A stretch of 64,000 bases of DNA. It comes from Brevibacterium oceani (GTDB lineage: Bacteria > Actinomycetota > Actinomycetes > Actinomycetales > Brevibacteriaceae). Both the position numbers and the translations under genes were made by a program. Each line of letters starts with the position of its first letter. Positions within the stretch are counted from its first letter, which is position 1. The notes under the pieces were generated by a model. That model saw only the letters and a list, made by a program, of their open reading frames with translations. It was not told the origin of the DNA and did not search any database. The stretch lies in assembly GCF_013623835.1 (NCBI RefSeq), contig NZ_JABKDE010000009.1, forward strand, positions 124,001 through 188,000, written 5' to 3'. Shown one piece after another: positions 49,283-61,865 of the stretch.

Positions 49283-51190
49283 CTACACGAGCGAATCGCG
49301 CCATGCCTGATGCAGCTGCGCGAACTTGCCGGTGCCGGAGATGAGCTCGTCCGGTGTTCCATCCTCGATGATCCGCCCGGAATCCATGACCAGGACCCGG
49401 TCGGCGATCTCGACGGTCGAGAGCCGGTGGGCGATGATGATCGCCGTCCGCCCCTCGAGCACCGTCGCGAGCGCATCCTGGACGAGACGTTCGGACGGGA
49501 TGTCGAGGTGGGCGGTCGCCTCGTCGAGCACGACGATGTCCGGGTCGGCGAGGAACACTCGTGCGAACGACACGAGCTGTCGCTGCCCCGAGCTCAGCCG
49601 CCCGCCGCGCTTCTTCACATCAGTCTCATACCCGTCGGGCAGCCGGCGGATGTATCCGTCGAGGCCGACGGCGCGAGCTGCGGCGACGACCGCCTCGTCG
49701 CTGGCACTCGGATTGCCGATGCGGATGTTGTCGGCGATCGTGCCTGCGAAGAGGAACGACTCCTGGGTGACCATGACCACCGACGAGCGCAGCTCCGCAT
49801 CCTCAAGATCACGCAGATCCACCCCGTCGATGGCGACGTGCCCCCCGCTCGGATCGTAGAAGCGGGTGACGAGCTTGACCAGCGTCGACTTTCCGGCGCC
49901 GGTGGCGCCGACAAGGGCGACGATCTCTCCGGCAGGAACATGCAGATCGAAGCGGGGGAGCACATCGGGTCCGTCAGCGTAGGCGAACCGGACGCCGGCC
50001 AGATCGAGTGAGCGCCCCGATCCTGTGTCGCCGGCCGACGAATCCGCTGGCGCCTCCGCTGGCGCCCCCGCCGACGCCCCTGCCGGCGCGCCCGGCTCCG
50101 GAGCACCTCCGGCACCAGCCGACCCCGACCGTACGGGCAGATGAGCAGGCTGGCCCGGTTCGGCCACTGCGGGTTCCGCGTCGAGGACCGCGGCGATCTT
50201 CTCCAACGCCGCCGAGGCGGACTGATAGAGGTTGAACGACTGGACGAGTTCGTCGAGCGGACCGTAGAACCGCCGCAGATAGAGGATGAACGCGGCGAGC
50301 ACGCCGACCTGCGTCCAGTCCTCGATGACCAGCCACGCGCCGACGACGATGATGACCGTCTGCGTGATGTTGCCGACCAGCCGCGTGGAGCCCGCGAACC
50401 AGGCGACTCCGCGCAGCGCATCGGTGTTTGCATCCCGATACTGGATGTCCTCATCGCTCAGCGTCGAGCGCCGGTCGGGCTGCCGGCGGTACGCCTGGAC
50501 GGCGCGGATCCCGCCCATCGTCTCGACGAAGTGGACGATGACCTTCGCGATCGAGGTGCGCGTGCGCCGGTAGGCACTGCGCTGCGAGGAGTGTGCGGAC
50601 TTCGTGATGAAGAACAGCGGAACGAATCCGGCGAAGACGACGAGCGCCAAGGGCACGTCGAGCCAGACCAGCGTGATCGCGATGAAGAGCATCTGGAGCA
50701 CGGCCAGCGCCGTGTCGAAGAGCGAATACGACAGGAACTGCTGCACCGACTCCATGTCCGAGGTCTGCCGCGACACCAGCCGGCCCGAGGTCGACTTCTC
50801 GTGATAGCCGAGATCGAGCCGCTGGACGTGCGCAAACACCCGCGAACGCAGCGAGAAGAGGATCTTCTGTGCCGTGATCCCCACGAGCCTCGTCGAGGTG
50901 AACGCGAGCACCGCCGAGGCCACCGCGGCGGCGATGAACAGCCCCACCGCAGTGAAGAGCGGCCCGGTGTCACCGTCGACCGCCCGCGGAATCCCCTCAT
51001 CGAGGGCCCGGGCGATGAACACCGGGCCGATGACGAGGGCACCGGCCGTGAGCACGACGATGACGAGCAGGAAGATCGCCATCGCCCGATGCGGTCGCAC
51101 CAGCGACCACAGCAGCGCCCGTGCCTTCTTCGCGATGTCCGGCGGCAGCTGCTCGACCTCGTCGTCCCGATCGAGTCGCGGCATGCTCAT
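49283..51190 (-). CDS. ABC exporter half-transporter (membrane plus ATPase)
   Basis: A 635-residue type IV-fold ABC exporter half: six membrane helices in residues 30-330, then the ATPase with Walker A VGATGAGKSTLVK, Q-loop TQESFLFAG, signature LSSGQRQLVSF, Walker B DIVVLDEATAHLD and the AHRLSTVE histidine. Between the two parts lies an unusual Ala/Gly/Pro-rich linker of about 45 residues. It is the second gene of a pair; start and upstream stop overlap (ATGA), so the product should be a heterodimer. Substrate unknown; drug or lipid-like exporters are the closest class. Confidence 0.93.
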   Translation of the reverse strand: MSMPRLDRDDEVEQLPPDIAKKARALLWSLVRPHRAMAIFLLVIVVLTAGALVIGPVFIARALDEGIPRAVDGDTGPLFTAVGLFIAAAVASAVLAFTSTRLVGITAQKILFSLRSRVFAHVQRLDLGYHEKSTSGRLVSRQTSDMESVQQFLSYSLFDTALAVLQMLFIAITLVWLDVPLALVVFAGFVPLFFITKSAHSSQRSAYRRTRTSIAKVIVHFVETMGGIRAVQAYRRQPDRRSTLSDEDIQYRDANTDALRGVAWFAGSTRLVGNITQTVIIVVGAWLVIEDWTQVGVLAAFILYLRRFYGPLDELVQSFNLYQSASAALEKIAAVLDAEPAVAEPGQPAHLPVRSGSAGAGGAPEPGAPAGASAGAPAEAPADSSAGDTGSGRSLDLAGVRFAYADGPDVLPRFDLHVPAGEIVALVGATGAGKSTLVKLVTRFYDPSGGHVAIDGVDLRDLEDAELRSSVVMVTQESFLFAGTIADNIRIGNPSASDEAVVAAARAVGLDGYIRRLPDGYETDVKKRGGRLSSGQRQLVSFARVFLADPDIVVLDEATAHLDIPSERLVQDALATVLEGRTAIIIAHRLSTVEIADRVLVMDSGRIIEDGTPDELISGTGKFAQLHQAWRDSLV

Positions 51191-53025
51191 GAGCGTCCCC
51201 CTTCCAGCCCTGTTGCGTTCGTTTCCCGCGCCGAGGTGGCCGACCCCTGACCTGCCGCGCTGGCTACCTGCGCCGAGGCGGCCGATCCCGGGTCTGCCGC
51301 GCTGGCTCCCATGAGCTCCCGATAGAGCGGGGAGGACTCGAGGAGCTCCTCGTGCGTGCCCTGAGCGACGATGCGGCCCTCATCGAGGACCGCGACGACG
51401 TCGGCCAAGGCGGCGGTCGACGGGCGGTGGGCGATGATGAGCGTCGTCGAATCCGGCAGGATCTCCCTCAGCGCTCGCTGCACCCGATCCTCGGTGTCGA
51501 CGTCGACGGCCGAGAGCGGATCGTCGAGGACGAGGATCCGCGGCTTGCCGATGACGGCACGGGCGAGTGCGAGTCGCTGCCTCTGCCCGCCGGACAGCGA
51601 CAGCCCCTGATCGCCGACCTGGGTGTCGAGGCCTTCGGGCAGCCGTGCGACGAAGTCCGCGGCGGCACTGATCTGCAGGGCCTGCCAGATCTCGTCTTCG
51701 CTCGACCCGGGCGAGCCCATGACGACGTTGTCCGCGACCGATGCCGAGAACAGGATGGGATCCTCGAAGGAGACCGAGACGAGGTGGCGCAGCTCGTTGA
51801 CCGGCAGATCGCGGATGTCGATGCCGTCGATGCGCACGGCGCCGTCCGTGACGTCCTGGAGTCGGGGGACCAGTGAGGCGAGCGTCGTCTTGCCCGAACC
51901 CGTGGCCCCGACCAGGGCGAGCGTCTGCCCGGGGTCGATCCGCAGATCGAGGCCGGTCAGCGTCAGCCGATCGGTGTCGGCGAAGTGGAAGGAGACATCG
52001 TCGAAGCTCAGCTCACCGCGGTACTTCCCGACATCGGGGTCATCGTCGATGCCGCCGCCGGAGTCCGTGATGTCGTGGCGGATGTCGATGACTTCCCAGT
52101 AGCGCCCGGCCGCCGTGAGTGCCATGAGCGCATCGGCGAGCAGGAACCCGAGCATCTCGATGGGCATCCGCATGACCATCGAGACGGTCACGCCGGCCAC
52201 GACCGTGCCGATCGTCGTCCACCCGGCGACGACGCCCCACGTGCCGACGCCGACGATTGCCACCTGGGCGAGGGTGGGCAGGAGGATGAGCACGCTCCAG
52301 AACCACGAGTCGAGCTTCGCCTTGCGGATCTCGAGGTCCTTGAACTTAGTCGACAGCAGCCCGAAGCGCTCAGCGGCCCAGGGGGAGCGGCCGAAGGACT
52401 TGAGGATCCGGATGCCCTGGATGGATTCCTCTACATTGGTGGCGATCTCGCCGACCGCGTCCTGCGAAGCGCGGGAGGCCAGTCGGTATCGACGTTCGAA
52501 GATCGCCACCGCGACGATCGTCGGCACCGCCATGACGATCATGATGAGCCCGAATGCCGGCTGCAGGGCGACGAGGATGATCGTGCCGATGACGATGACG
52601 ATCGGAGTCGAGAGCAGGAACGGCAGGCCGAAGGCGAAGAACCGTCGCAGCTGGGAGAGGTCATTCGTGGCGCGCGAGAGCAGCTGGCCGGACTCCCATG
52701 AATCGTGGACGGCCACCGAGGTGTACTGGAGTCGGTCGAACAGGCGCGCTCGCCAGCGGATCTCCCATTCGGAGACGACAGGAGCGACGATCATCCTCCG
52801 CGCCCACATCGCGACCGCCTCGCCGATGCCGATGAGGAGAACGGCGAGCACGGGCAGCCAGAGCGCCTGCAGGTCGCGGTGGGCGATCGGGCCGTCGATG
52901 ATGTGACCGGTGATGATGGGGACGATGAGCTGAATGCCGTTGGCCAGCAGAGTGAGGACGAGTACGAGGACGTACACGCCGATGCGGGAGCGGAGATCGG
53001 GCCAGAACCGAAGGAGGGGACGCAC
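51187..53025 (-). CDS. ABC exporter half-transporter (membrane plus ATPase)
   Basis: Partner of the gene above, about 612 residues from GTG 53025. Six helices occupy the first 310 residues, with the conserved SGQLLSRATNDLSQLRRFFAFG. ATPase motifs: VGATGSGKTTLASL, SFEDPILFSASV, LSLSGGQRQRLALARA, RILVLDDPLSAVDVDTED and IAHRPSTAALA. The Walker B region reads LDDPLSAVD, aspartate replacing the catalytic glutamate of LDEPTSALD; in heterodimeric exporters one site is often degenerate like this. The tail is Ala/Ser-rich and low-complexity. The true start is uncertain. Confidence 0.9.
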   Translation of the reverse strand: MRPLLRFWPDLRSRIGVYVLVLVLTLLANGIQLIVPIITGHIIDGPIAHRDLQALWLPVLAVLLIGIGEAVAMWARRMIVAPVVSEWEIRWRARLFDRLQYTSVAVHDSWESGQLLSRATNDLSQLRRFFAFGLPFLLSTPIVIVIGTIILVALQPAFGLIMIVMAVPTIVAVAIFERRYRLASRASQDAVGEIATNVEESIQGIRILKSFGRSPWAAERFGLLSTKFKDLEIRKAKLDSWFWSVLILLPTLAQVAIVGVGTWGVVAGWTTIGTVVAGVTVSMVMRMPIEMLGFLLADALMALTAAGRYWEVIDIRHDITDSGGGIDDDPDVGKYRGELSFDDVSFHFADTDRLTLTGLDLRIDPGQTLALVGATGSGKTTLASLVPRLQDVTDGAVRIDGIDIRDLPVNELRHLVSVSFEDPILFSASVADNVVMGSPGSSEDEIWQALQISAAADFVARLPEGLDTQVGDQGLSLSGGQRQRLALARAVIGKPRILVLDDPLSAVDVDTEDRVQRALREILPDSTTLIIAHRPSTAALADVVAVLDEGRIVAQGTHEELLESSPLYRELMGASAADPGSAASAQVASAAGQGSATSARETNATGLEGGRS

Positions 53026-53224
53026 GATAAACAAGCCTAGTCCTGGGGTGTGACACAATCCACGGATCCGGCAATCGGGCTTCCCGTTTCTCTCACCGCT
53101 GAATCCCGCGCATGGTGCGGATGTGTGCCGGACCACCTCGCGGATGTGGGCCGGGCCACCTCGGTGCTGGTCTCACCTGACAAGTCTCAATGATCCCATA
53201 ATTCGAGACAATGGATTGCGAGGT

Positions 53225-53254
53225 TTGACACTCCCGACCGCCGCGGTGAACTAT
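53225..53254 (+). promoter_or_regulatory. ilvBN promoter
   Basis: A perfect -35 TTGACA (53225-53230) is followed after 18 bases by AACTAT (53249-53254) as the likely -10. The transcription start would fall at about 53260-53261, on the first base of the leader-peptide ATG, so the leader peptide is probably translated from a leaderless mRNA. Upstream, 53026-53224 shows no gene. Confidence 0.6.
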
Positions 53255-53260
53255 TGAGCC

Positions 53261-53311
53261 ATGAACAACCTTCTTGTCGTCGTTATTCACCAGCGCGCGG
53301 ATCTTCCGTAG
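53261..53311 (+). CDS. Leader peptide of the ilvBN(C) attenuator
   Basis: Sixteen residues, MNNLLVVVIHQRADLP, with six consecutive branched-chain codons (Leu-Leu-Val-Val-Val-Ile) right after the start. This is the classical sensing device: ribosomes stall there when charged Leu, Val or Ile tRNA is scarce. It ends 23 bases before the terminator stem. Too short for standard gene calling. A similar leader controls ilvBNC in Corynebacterium glutamicum. Confidence 0.88.
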   Translation: MNNLLVVVIHQRADLP

Positions 53312-53364
53312 CCTGTCAGACGACACGTTCCGCGCGCCCCTACCGAAACCGGAGGGGCGTTTTT
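53293..53364 (+). terminator. Transcription attenuator before ilvB
   Basis: Terminator: CGCCCCT and CCG (53335-53345, one bulged A) pair with CGG and AGGGGCG (53350-53359), directly followed by five T residues (53360-53364). Competing structure: GCGCGCGG (53293-53300, inside the leader peptide gene) pairs perfectly with CCGCGCGC (53330-53337), which overlaps the left arm of the terminator. Ribosome stalling at the Leu/Val/Ile codons should decide between the two and so set ilvB expression. Confidence 0.85.
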
Positions 53365-53405
53365 CATGTGAAGACGAGAAGGACACCTAGGAAGGATAGG
53401 AATCG

Positions 53406-55340
53406 ATGGCAGCCAAGCCCTCGACCGCGAAGGACACGGGGAATCAACCCGCGGCCACGCCGGTCACCGCCACACCGTCCAGTATTCGTCGCGCAGCCGG
53501 CCCCGACGTCCTCACGGGAGCCCAGGCGATCGTCCGCAGCCTCGAGAAGCTCGAGGTCGACACGGTGTTCGGGCTTCCCGGCGGGACCATCCTTCCCACC
53601 TACGACCCGCTGTTCGAGACCGACAAGATCCGGCACATCCTCGTCCGCCACGAACAGGGAGCCGGTCACGCCGCCGAAGGCTATGCGGCCTCTTCCGGCA
53701 AGCTCGGTGTGTGCATCGCGACCTCCGGACCCGGCGCGACGAACCTCATCACGGCACTCGCCGACGCACACATGGACTCGGTGCCGATGCTCGCGATCAC
53801 CGGTCAGCAGGCCTCGGGCCTGCTCGGCACCGACGCCTTCCAAGAGGCCGACATCGTGGGCATGACGATGCCGGTGACCAAGCACAGCTTCCTCGTCACG
53901 AAGGCCGAGGACATCCCCGCCGCCCTTATCAACGCCCACCACATCGCGACCACGGGCCGTCCCGGTCCCGTGCTCGTCGACATCACGAAGGACGCGCAGA
54001 CGGGCACCGCGCCGTTCGTGTGGCCCGAGGAGCCGGTGCTGCCCGGCTACCGCCCCGTCCTCAAACCGCATGCCAAGCAGATCCGTGAGGCCGCACGGCT
54101 GATCTCCGAGGCTGCCCGGCCGGTGTTCTACATCGGCGGCGGCGTCATCCGCTCCGAGGCCGAGAAGGAGCTGCTGCGTCTGGCCGAGGCGACGAACATC
54201 CCCGTGGCCACGACCCTGATGGCCCGCGGCGCGTTCCCCGATTCGCATCGACTGCATCTGGGCATGCCCGGAATGCACGGCAGCGTGCCCGCCGTGACCG
54301 CGTTCCAGAAGTCCGATCTGCTCATCGCGATCGGTGCCCGCTTCGATGACCGCGTCACCGGCAAGCTCGATTCTTTCGCCCCCGACGCGCAGGTGATCCA
54401 CGCCGACATCGACCCGGCCGAGATCGGGAAGAACCGTGAGGTCGACGTCGCCATCGTCGGCGATGCACGTGAGGTGCTCGCCGAGATGCTGAACGAGCTG
54501 CGCGGTAAGTTCCCCAAGGCCCTCGAACGTCAGCGCGAGCCGTGGTGGCGCTTCCTCAATCGACTCAAGCAGACCTACCCGCTCGGCTATGACCGGCACG
54601 GCGAGCTCTGCGATCCGCAGTACGTGATCTCGCGGATCTCCGCGCTCACCGGCCCCGAGGCGGTCTACGCCGCCGGCGTCGGCCAGCATCAGATGTGGGC
54701 GGCACAGTTCGTCGAGTTCGAGCGTCCGAAGTCCTGGCTGAACTCCGGCGGACTCGGCACCATGGGCTACTCCGTCCCGGCGGCGATGGGCGCGAAGGTC
54801 GCCCAGCCCGACCGCGTCGTGTGGGCCATTGACGGCGACGGCTGCTTCCAGATGACGAACCAGGAGCTCGCGACCTGTGCGCTCAACAACATTCCGATCA
54901 AGGTCGCGATCATCAACAACTCGTCCCTGGGTATGGTCCGCCAGTGGCAGACCTTGTTCTACGACGGCCGGTACTCCAACACCGACCTCAACACCGGACA
55001 CGAGACGATCCGCATCCCGGACTTCGTCAAGCTCGCCGAAGCCTACGGCTGTGAGGCGCTGCGCGTCGATCGCAACGACGATGTCGATGCGGCGATCGAG
55101 AAGGCGCTGTCGATCAACGACCGTCCGGTCGTCCTCGACTTCACGGTCCCGCCGGATGCGATGGTGTGGCCGATGGTCGCGGCAGGCGTGTCGAACGACG
55201 AGATCGAATACGCCCGCGGCATCCGCCCCGAATTCGACGGGGAGGGCGAAGAGGAGGCCGAGGCGGCGATCGCCGAGGCTGACGCGGATGAAGACGGCAC
55301 GGTGCGTTCCGTGGCTCAGATCGAAGGAGGCCTGGAATGA
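53406..55340 (+). CDS. ilvB: Acetolactate synthase large subunit
   Basis: A 644-residue thiamine diphosphate enzyme that joins two pyruvates (or pyruvate and 2-oxobutyrate), the committed step to branched-chain amino acids. Motifs: [16 protein letters not shown], the catalytic glutamate in [30 protein letters not shown], the FAD region and the ThDP-binding [15 protein letters not shown] through [13 protein letters not shown] 35-residue hydrophilic N-terminal extension precedes the core. AAGGATAGGAA sits before ATG 53406. Its stop overlaps ilvN. Confidence 0.97.
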   Translation: MAAKPSTAKDTGNQPAATPVTATPSSIRRAAGPDVLTGAQAIVRSLEKLEVDTVFGLPGGTILPTYDPLFETDKIRHILVRHEQGAGHAAEGYAASSGKLGVCIATSGPGATNLITALADAHMDSVPMLAITGQQASGLLGTDAFQEADIVGMTMPVTKHSFLVTKAEDIPAALINAHHIATTGRPGPVLVDITKDAQTGTAPFVWPEEPVLPGYRPVLKPHAKQIREAARLISEAARPVFYIGGGVIRSEAEKELLRLAEATNIPVATTLMARGAFPDSHRLHLGMPGMHGSVPAVTAFQKSDLLIAIGARFDDRVTGKLDSFAPDAQVIHADIDPAEIGKNREVDVAIVGDAREVLAEMLNELRGKFPKALERQREPWWRFLNRLKQTYPLGYDRHGELCDPQYVISRISALTGPEAVYAAGVGQHQMWAAQFVEFERPKSWLNSGGLGTMGYSVPAAMGAKVAQPDRVVWAIDGDGCFQMTNQELATCALNNIPIKVAIINNSSLGMVRQWQTLFYDGRYSNTDLNTGHETIRIPDFVKLAEAYGCEALRVDRNDDVDAAIEKALSINDRPVVLDFTVPPDAMVWPMVAAGVSNDEIEYARGIRPEFDGEGEEEAEAAIAEADADEDGTVRSVAQIEGGLE

Positions 55341-55849
55341 ACAACCGGCACACACTCTCAGTCCTGGTCGAAAACAAGCCCGGTGTGCTCACCCGCTTCA
55401 CCGGGCTCATCGCCCGCCGCGGTTTCAACATCCACAGCCTCGCCGTGGGCGTGACCGAATACGACGAACTCTCCCGCATCACCGTCGTCGTCGACGTCAA
55501 CGACGTGCCGCTGGAGCAGGTGACGAAGCAGCTGAACAAGCTCGTCAACGTCATCAAGATCGTCGAGCTCGAGCCCGAGACCTCGGTGCGACGGGCGCAC
55601 ATCATCTACAAGGTCAAGGCGAATGCGGCGACCAGACCGCAGGTCGCCTCGGCGGTGGAGATGTTCCGCGCGAAGATCGTCGACGTCGGCCCGGACTCGG
55701 TGAGCATCGAAGCCACCGGAGAGCTCGGCAAGGTCGATGCTCTCCGCGAGGTCCTCGAGCCCTTCGGGATCAAGGAGATCGTGCAGTCGGGCACCGTGGC
55801 CATCGGCCGCGGGGCGAAATCGATCACCGACCGCGCCCTGCGCGGCTGA
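55337..55849 (+). CDS. ilvN: Acetolactate synthase small (regulatory) subunit
   Basis: A 170-residue subunit whose N-terminal ACT domain ([34 protein letters not shown]) binds valine for feedback inhibition and which raises activity of IlvB. The C-terminal half matches the ALS small-subunit domain ([31 protein letters not shown]). It overlaps ilvB by four bases (ATGA) and is translationally coupled. Confidence 0.96.
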   Translation: MNNRHTLSVLVENKPGVLTRFTGLIARRGFNIHSLAVGVTEYDELSRITVVVDVNDVPLEQVTKQLNKLVNVIKIVELEPETSVRRAHIIYKVKANAATRPQVASAVEMFRAKIVDVGPDSVSIEATGELGKVDALREVLEPFGIKEIVQSGTVAIGRGAKSITDRALRG

Positions 55850-55919
55850 CCGACCGCGCACTGCGGGGATGGACGTCTGCACCCTGCGCGGCTGACCATC
55901 CCCGCGCGGCGGTGCCCAT

Positions 55920-55949
55920 CGTTCCGGTGCCCCGCGCGGCACCGGAACG
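55920..55949 (+). terminator. Hairpin after ilvN
   Basis: CGTTCCGGTGCC (55920-55931) pairs perfectly with GGCACCGGAACG (55938-55949), loop CCGCGC. It lies 71 bases after the ilvN stop. A second, smaller stem (CGCGTTCCA 55974-55982 with TGGAACGCG 55988-55996) follows. Together they suggest that at least part of ilvC expression comes from its own promoter in 55997-56062. Confidence 0.7.
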
Positions 55950-56064
55950 GCGGGCCGCCTCGGCGAAGGATTTCGCGTTCCAACCCATGGAACGCGTGAG
56001 ATCTCAATAAGTGAACAGCAGTACCGAACTGTGAAACAATGGGGGCATCACCCCGAACTCATAA

Positions 56065-57108
<1,044 letters not shown>

Positions 57109-57195
57109 GTCTCACTCTCACCTTCGCCGAGGTTGTGCGTCTGATCCGTCCGACGTCGGCCTCGCACAGGGCAGCCGTGGAGGCTGTGCGAGGAT

Positions 57196-57235
57196 GAACG
57201 AGCCCCGGACACCTGATGGTGTCCGGGGCTCGTTC
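57196..57235. terminator. Bidirectional hairpin terminator
   Basis: An 18-bp perfect stem, 57196-57213 with 57218-57235 (GAACGAGCCCCGGACACC), closes a TGAT loop between convergent ilvC and the peptide-transporter operon. A CGCCGAGGCGG motif lies at 57262-57272, eight bases from the transporter gene end. Confidence 0.85.
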
Positions 57236-57279
57236 GCGTTCGGAAAGACGGGGACACGCCTCGCCGAGGCGGTCGATCC

Positions 57280-59130
<1,851 letters not shown>

Positions 59131-59136
59131 CGACGC

Positions 59137-60807
59137 TCAGCCCTTCAGCGAAGCCTTGAAGTACACGGGGTAGGCCGGGAAGTCGCCGATGACGAAGTTC
59201 TCGACATTCGAACCGTGCAGGAACGAGTTCTTCGTGTAGATGAGCGGAACGATCGGCGCATCCTCCATGATCGTCTTGTCGGCCTCGGCCCACACCTTCT
59301 GCGCTTCGGCAGGATCGACGGTCTCAGTGGCCTTCGTGATGAGAGCGTCGACGTCCTTGTTCTCATACCGCGAGAGGTTGAAGTTGCCGTTGCCGATCTG
59401 CGAGGAGTCGAAGAGCGGCTGGATGTTGCCGTTGGCCGAAGGGAAGTCCGGCTGCCAGGATCCGAGCACGAGGTCGTAATCGGGTTTGTTCGCCGTGGCA
59501 TCGGCCGAATACGTGTTCGTGTCGACGGACTTGATGGTCGTCTTGATGTCGACGCGGGCCAGCGCCTCCTGGATCGCCTCGGCCTGAGCCACCGAGGTCG
59601 CATCGTTCTTCACCAGCAGCTTGAGTGTGCCGAGCTTCTCACCCGACTCCTTGAGCAGGGACTTCGCCTTCTCGACGTCGCCGCCCGGATCGGCCTTGTA
59701 CAGGTCGTAGTCCTGCCGTCCGGGGATTCCCGGAGTGATGAGCGTCGAGGCGTAGTCGCCGGCGATCTCGCCGCCGCCGGCGATGCGGTACGTGTTCTTG
59801 TCGACGGCATAGTTGATGGCCTGCCGGACCTTGACGTCGTCGAGGCCCTTCGACTCGTTGTTCATCGCGAGGTAGGCAAGCGCCCCCGGCCCCGAGGTGA
59901 CCAGTCGTGACTTCGCATTCGCATCGTTCTGCACCTGTGCGAGCTGGGAGGCGGGCACGAAGCTTGCGGAGAAGCCGTTCTTCGCGTCCCCGGAGTCGGA
60001 GATGAGTGCCTGCGAGGTCACCGACGCATCCTGCCCCAGCTTGAACACGACCTCGTCGGGTCCGGCCGTGCGCACGGGATCGGTGTCCTCGTCCCACTCG
60101 TCATTGCGGGTGAGCACCGCCTCGGCGCCGGACTTGTTCGACTCGACCTTGTACGGGCCCGAGGCGACGGGATCCTGACCGTACTTGCCGGGGTCGTCGG
60201 AGTCCTTCGGCACGGGCGAGAACGCGGGCATCGAGGCGATCCACGGGAAGTCGCCGAACGCGGAGTTGAGGTGGAAGACGATGGTCTTCTCATCGGGGGT
60301 CTCGATCGAGTCGAGCTCCTTGCCCGTGAACGGGCCCTTGTAATCCGATCCGCCGACGAGCACCGACTTGTGGTAGCTCAGGCCGCCGGAGAGCTCAGTC
60401 GAGAAGGAGCGTTCGAGACCGTACTTGATATCGGCGGTCGTGATCGGCTTGCCGTTCTCGTACTTCAGACCGTCCCTGAGCGTGAACGTCCACGTCTTGC
60501 CGTCGTCGCTGGCCTTGCCCGTATCGGTGGCCAGGTCGGGCACGACCTTCGCCTCCTTGCCGGGCTGGATGTCCCACGTGGTCAGACGGCGGAGGACGAG
60601 CCCGAGCGAGGTGATCGCCAACCCCTGGCTCTTGCCCGGATCGAAATCGATGTCGGGGTCCTCGCTGAAAATGCTCAGCGTCCCGCCCTTGTGAGTCTCA
60701 CCGAGCGTGTCGGACTGCGAATCGTCGTTCAATTCGGGGTTCGCATTGCATCCGGTGAGGACGAGGCCGAGGGCGAGGGTGGCCGCGACGAGCGCTGATC
60801 TCTTCAT
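59137..60807 (-). CDS. Peptide ABC importer substrate-binding lipoprotein
   Basis: A 556-residue SBP family 5 lipoprotein: signal with lipobox LVLTGC, then GGTLSIFSEDPDIDFDP, TWTFTLRDGLKYENGKPITTADIKYGLERSF, GPYKVESN, VRQAINYAVDKNTYRIAGGG and LGSWQPDFPS, all in family order. ATG 60807 follows GAGAAGGA. It delivers peptides or a similar solute to the two permeases encoded upstream. Specificity is unknown. Confidence 0.94.
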   Translation of the reverse strand: MKRSALVAATLALGLVLTGCNANPELNDDSQSDTLGETHKGGTLSIFSEDPDIDFDPGKSQGLAITSLGLVLRRLTTWDIQPGKEAKVVPDLATDTGKASDDGKTWTFTLRDGLKYENGKPITTADIKYGLERSFSTELSGGLSYHKSVLVGGSDYKGPFTGKELDSIETPDEKTIVFHLNSAFGDFPWIASMPAFSPVPKDSDDPGKYGQDPVASGPYKVESNKSGAEAVLTRNDEWDEDTDPVRTAGPDEVVFKLGQDASVTSQALISDSGDAKNGFSASFVPASQLAQVQNDANAKSRLVTSGPGALAYLAMNNESKGLDDVKVRQAINYAVDKNTYRIAGGGEIAGDYASTLITPGIPGRQDYDLYKADPGGDVEKAKSLLKESGEKLGTLKLLVKNDATSVAQAEAIQEALARVDIKTTIKSVDTNTYSADATANKPDYDLVLGSWQPDFPSANGNIQPLFDSSQIGNGNFNLSRYENKDVDALITKATETVDPAEAQKVWAEADKTIMEDAPIVPLIYTKNSFLHGSNVENFVIGDFPAYPVYFKASLKG

Positions 60808-60866
60808 GGTTTCCTTCTCAACTGAGGTGTGGCAGAGGTTGATGGGGTGAGACTGCGGGCGGTGTC

Positions 60867-61865
60867 TCATCGACTCGCCCGGATTCTCGGGTCGAGGAGC
60901 GAATAGCTGAGGTCGGCGAGCAGATTCGCGATGATGACGATGGCTGCGGCGAAGAGGGTGACCCCGACGATGACCTGGATGTCGAGGCTGGAGACGGCCT
61001 CGAGCAGCAGGGTGCCGACGCCGCCGAGGGCGAAGACCTTCTCCGTGATCACGGCCCCGCCCAAGAGTCCGCCGACGTCGATGGCGAACAGCGTGGTCAG
61101 CGGCACGACGAGGTTGCGCAGCCCGTGTTTGCCGATGACGACGGTCTCGGACAGTCCCTTCGCCCGGGCCGTGCGGATGTAGTCCTGGCCGAGCACCTCG
61201 AGCATCTGCCCGCGGGTGAGTCGTGCGTAGATCGCACCGTTGGCGATCGCGAGCACGACCCACGGCAGGATGAGGTGGAAGGCCCACATCGCCGGGTTCT
61301 CGGTCAGGGGGATGTAGCCGCCGATCGGCAGCACGTTGAGGGTGAACCCGAAGAGGAGGACGCCGAGGAGGCCGAGCAGATAGGTCGGTGCGGAGATCCC
61401 CGTGATCGCCGCCCCCATCACCGCGCTGTCGGTGAAGGTGCCCCGTCTGAGTGAGGTGATGAGACCGGCGGCGATGCCGCCGACGGCCCAGAGCACGGCG
61501 GCGCCGAGAGTCAGGGACAGGGTGATGGGCAGGCGGGAGACGATGAGGTCGGTGACCGATTCGCGCAGCCGGAACGAGTATCCGAAGCATGGGGCGTCGC
61601 AGTGGATCGCCGCGGCTCCCGAACCGAAGGTGCGGCCGGTGACGATGCCGCCGAGGAAGTCGAAGAGCTGCTTCCACCAGGCCTGATCGACGCCGAGGTA
61701 GCGCTCCACCTCGGCGAGCCTGTCCGAAGAGCACGGCTTTCCGCATGAGTACTGGGCCGGATTCGAAGGCATGAGGTAGAAGATCGCGAAGCATGCGGCC
61801 GCGATGATGAGGAGAACGAGAATCGCACCGATCGTGCGGGAGGCGATGAATTTCGCTCGGTTCAC
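60867..61865 (-). CDS. Peptide ABC importer permease (DppB-like)
   Basis: A 332-residue permease with a first helix ASRTIGAILVLLIIAAACFAIFYL, a long periplasmic loop containing paired cysteines (CGKPCSS and HCDAPCFG), four to five further helices and the loop GQMLEVLGQDYIRTARAKGLSE with the EAA-type motif. Its start is overlapped by the end of the other permease gene by four bases. The periplasmic cysteine pairs are not usual in the family and may form disulfides. Confidence 0.93.
   Translation of the reverse strand: MNRAKFIASRTIGAILVLLIIAAACFAIFYLMPSNPAQYSCGKPCSSDRLAEVERYLGVDQAWWKQLFDFLGGIVTGRTFGSGAAAIHCDAPCFGYSFRLRESVTDLIVSRLPITLSLTLGAAVLWAVGGIAAGLITSLRRGTFTDSAVMGAAITGISAPTYLLGLLGVLLFGFTLNVLPIGGYIPLTENPAMWAFHLILPWVVLAIANGAIYARLTRGQMLEVLGQDYIRTARAKGLSETVVIGKHGLRNLVVPLTTLFAIDVGGLLGGAVITEKVFALGGVGTLLLEAVSSLDIQVIVGVTLFAAAIVIIANLLADLSYSLLDPRIRASR

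Noticed and set aside
53364..55355. A 663-codon minus-strand reading frame opposite ilvB
   Set aside because: It mirrors the ilvB codons, has no recognisable motifs, and ilvB is unmistakable on the plus strand.
59137..61794. A very long minus-strand reading frame running from the binding protein through the permease region
   Set aside because: Only the part up to 60807 has lipoprotein and SBP motifs; the rest is an Arg/His-rich out-of-frame reading of the DppB-like gene, a usual effect of high GC.
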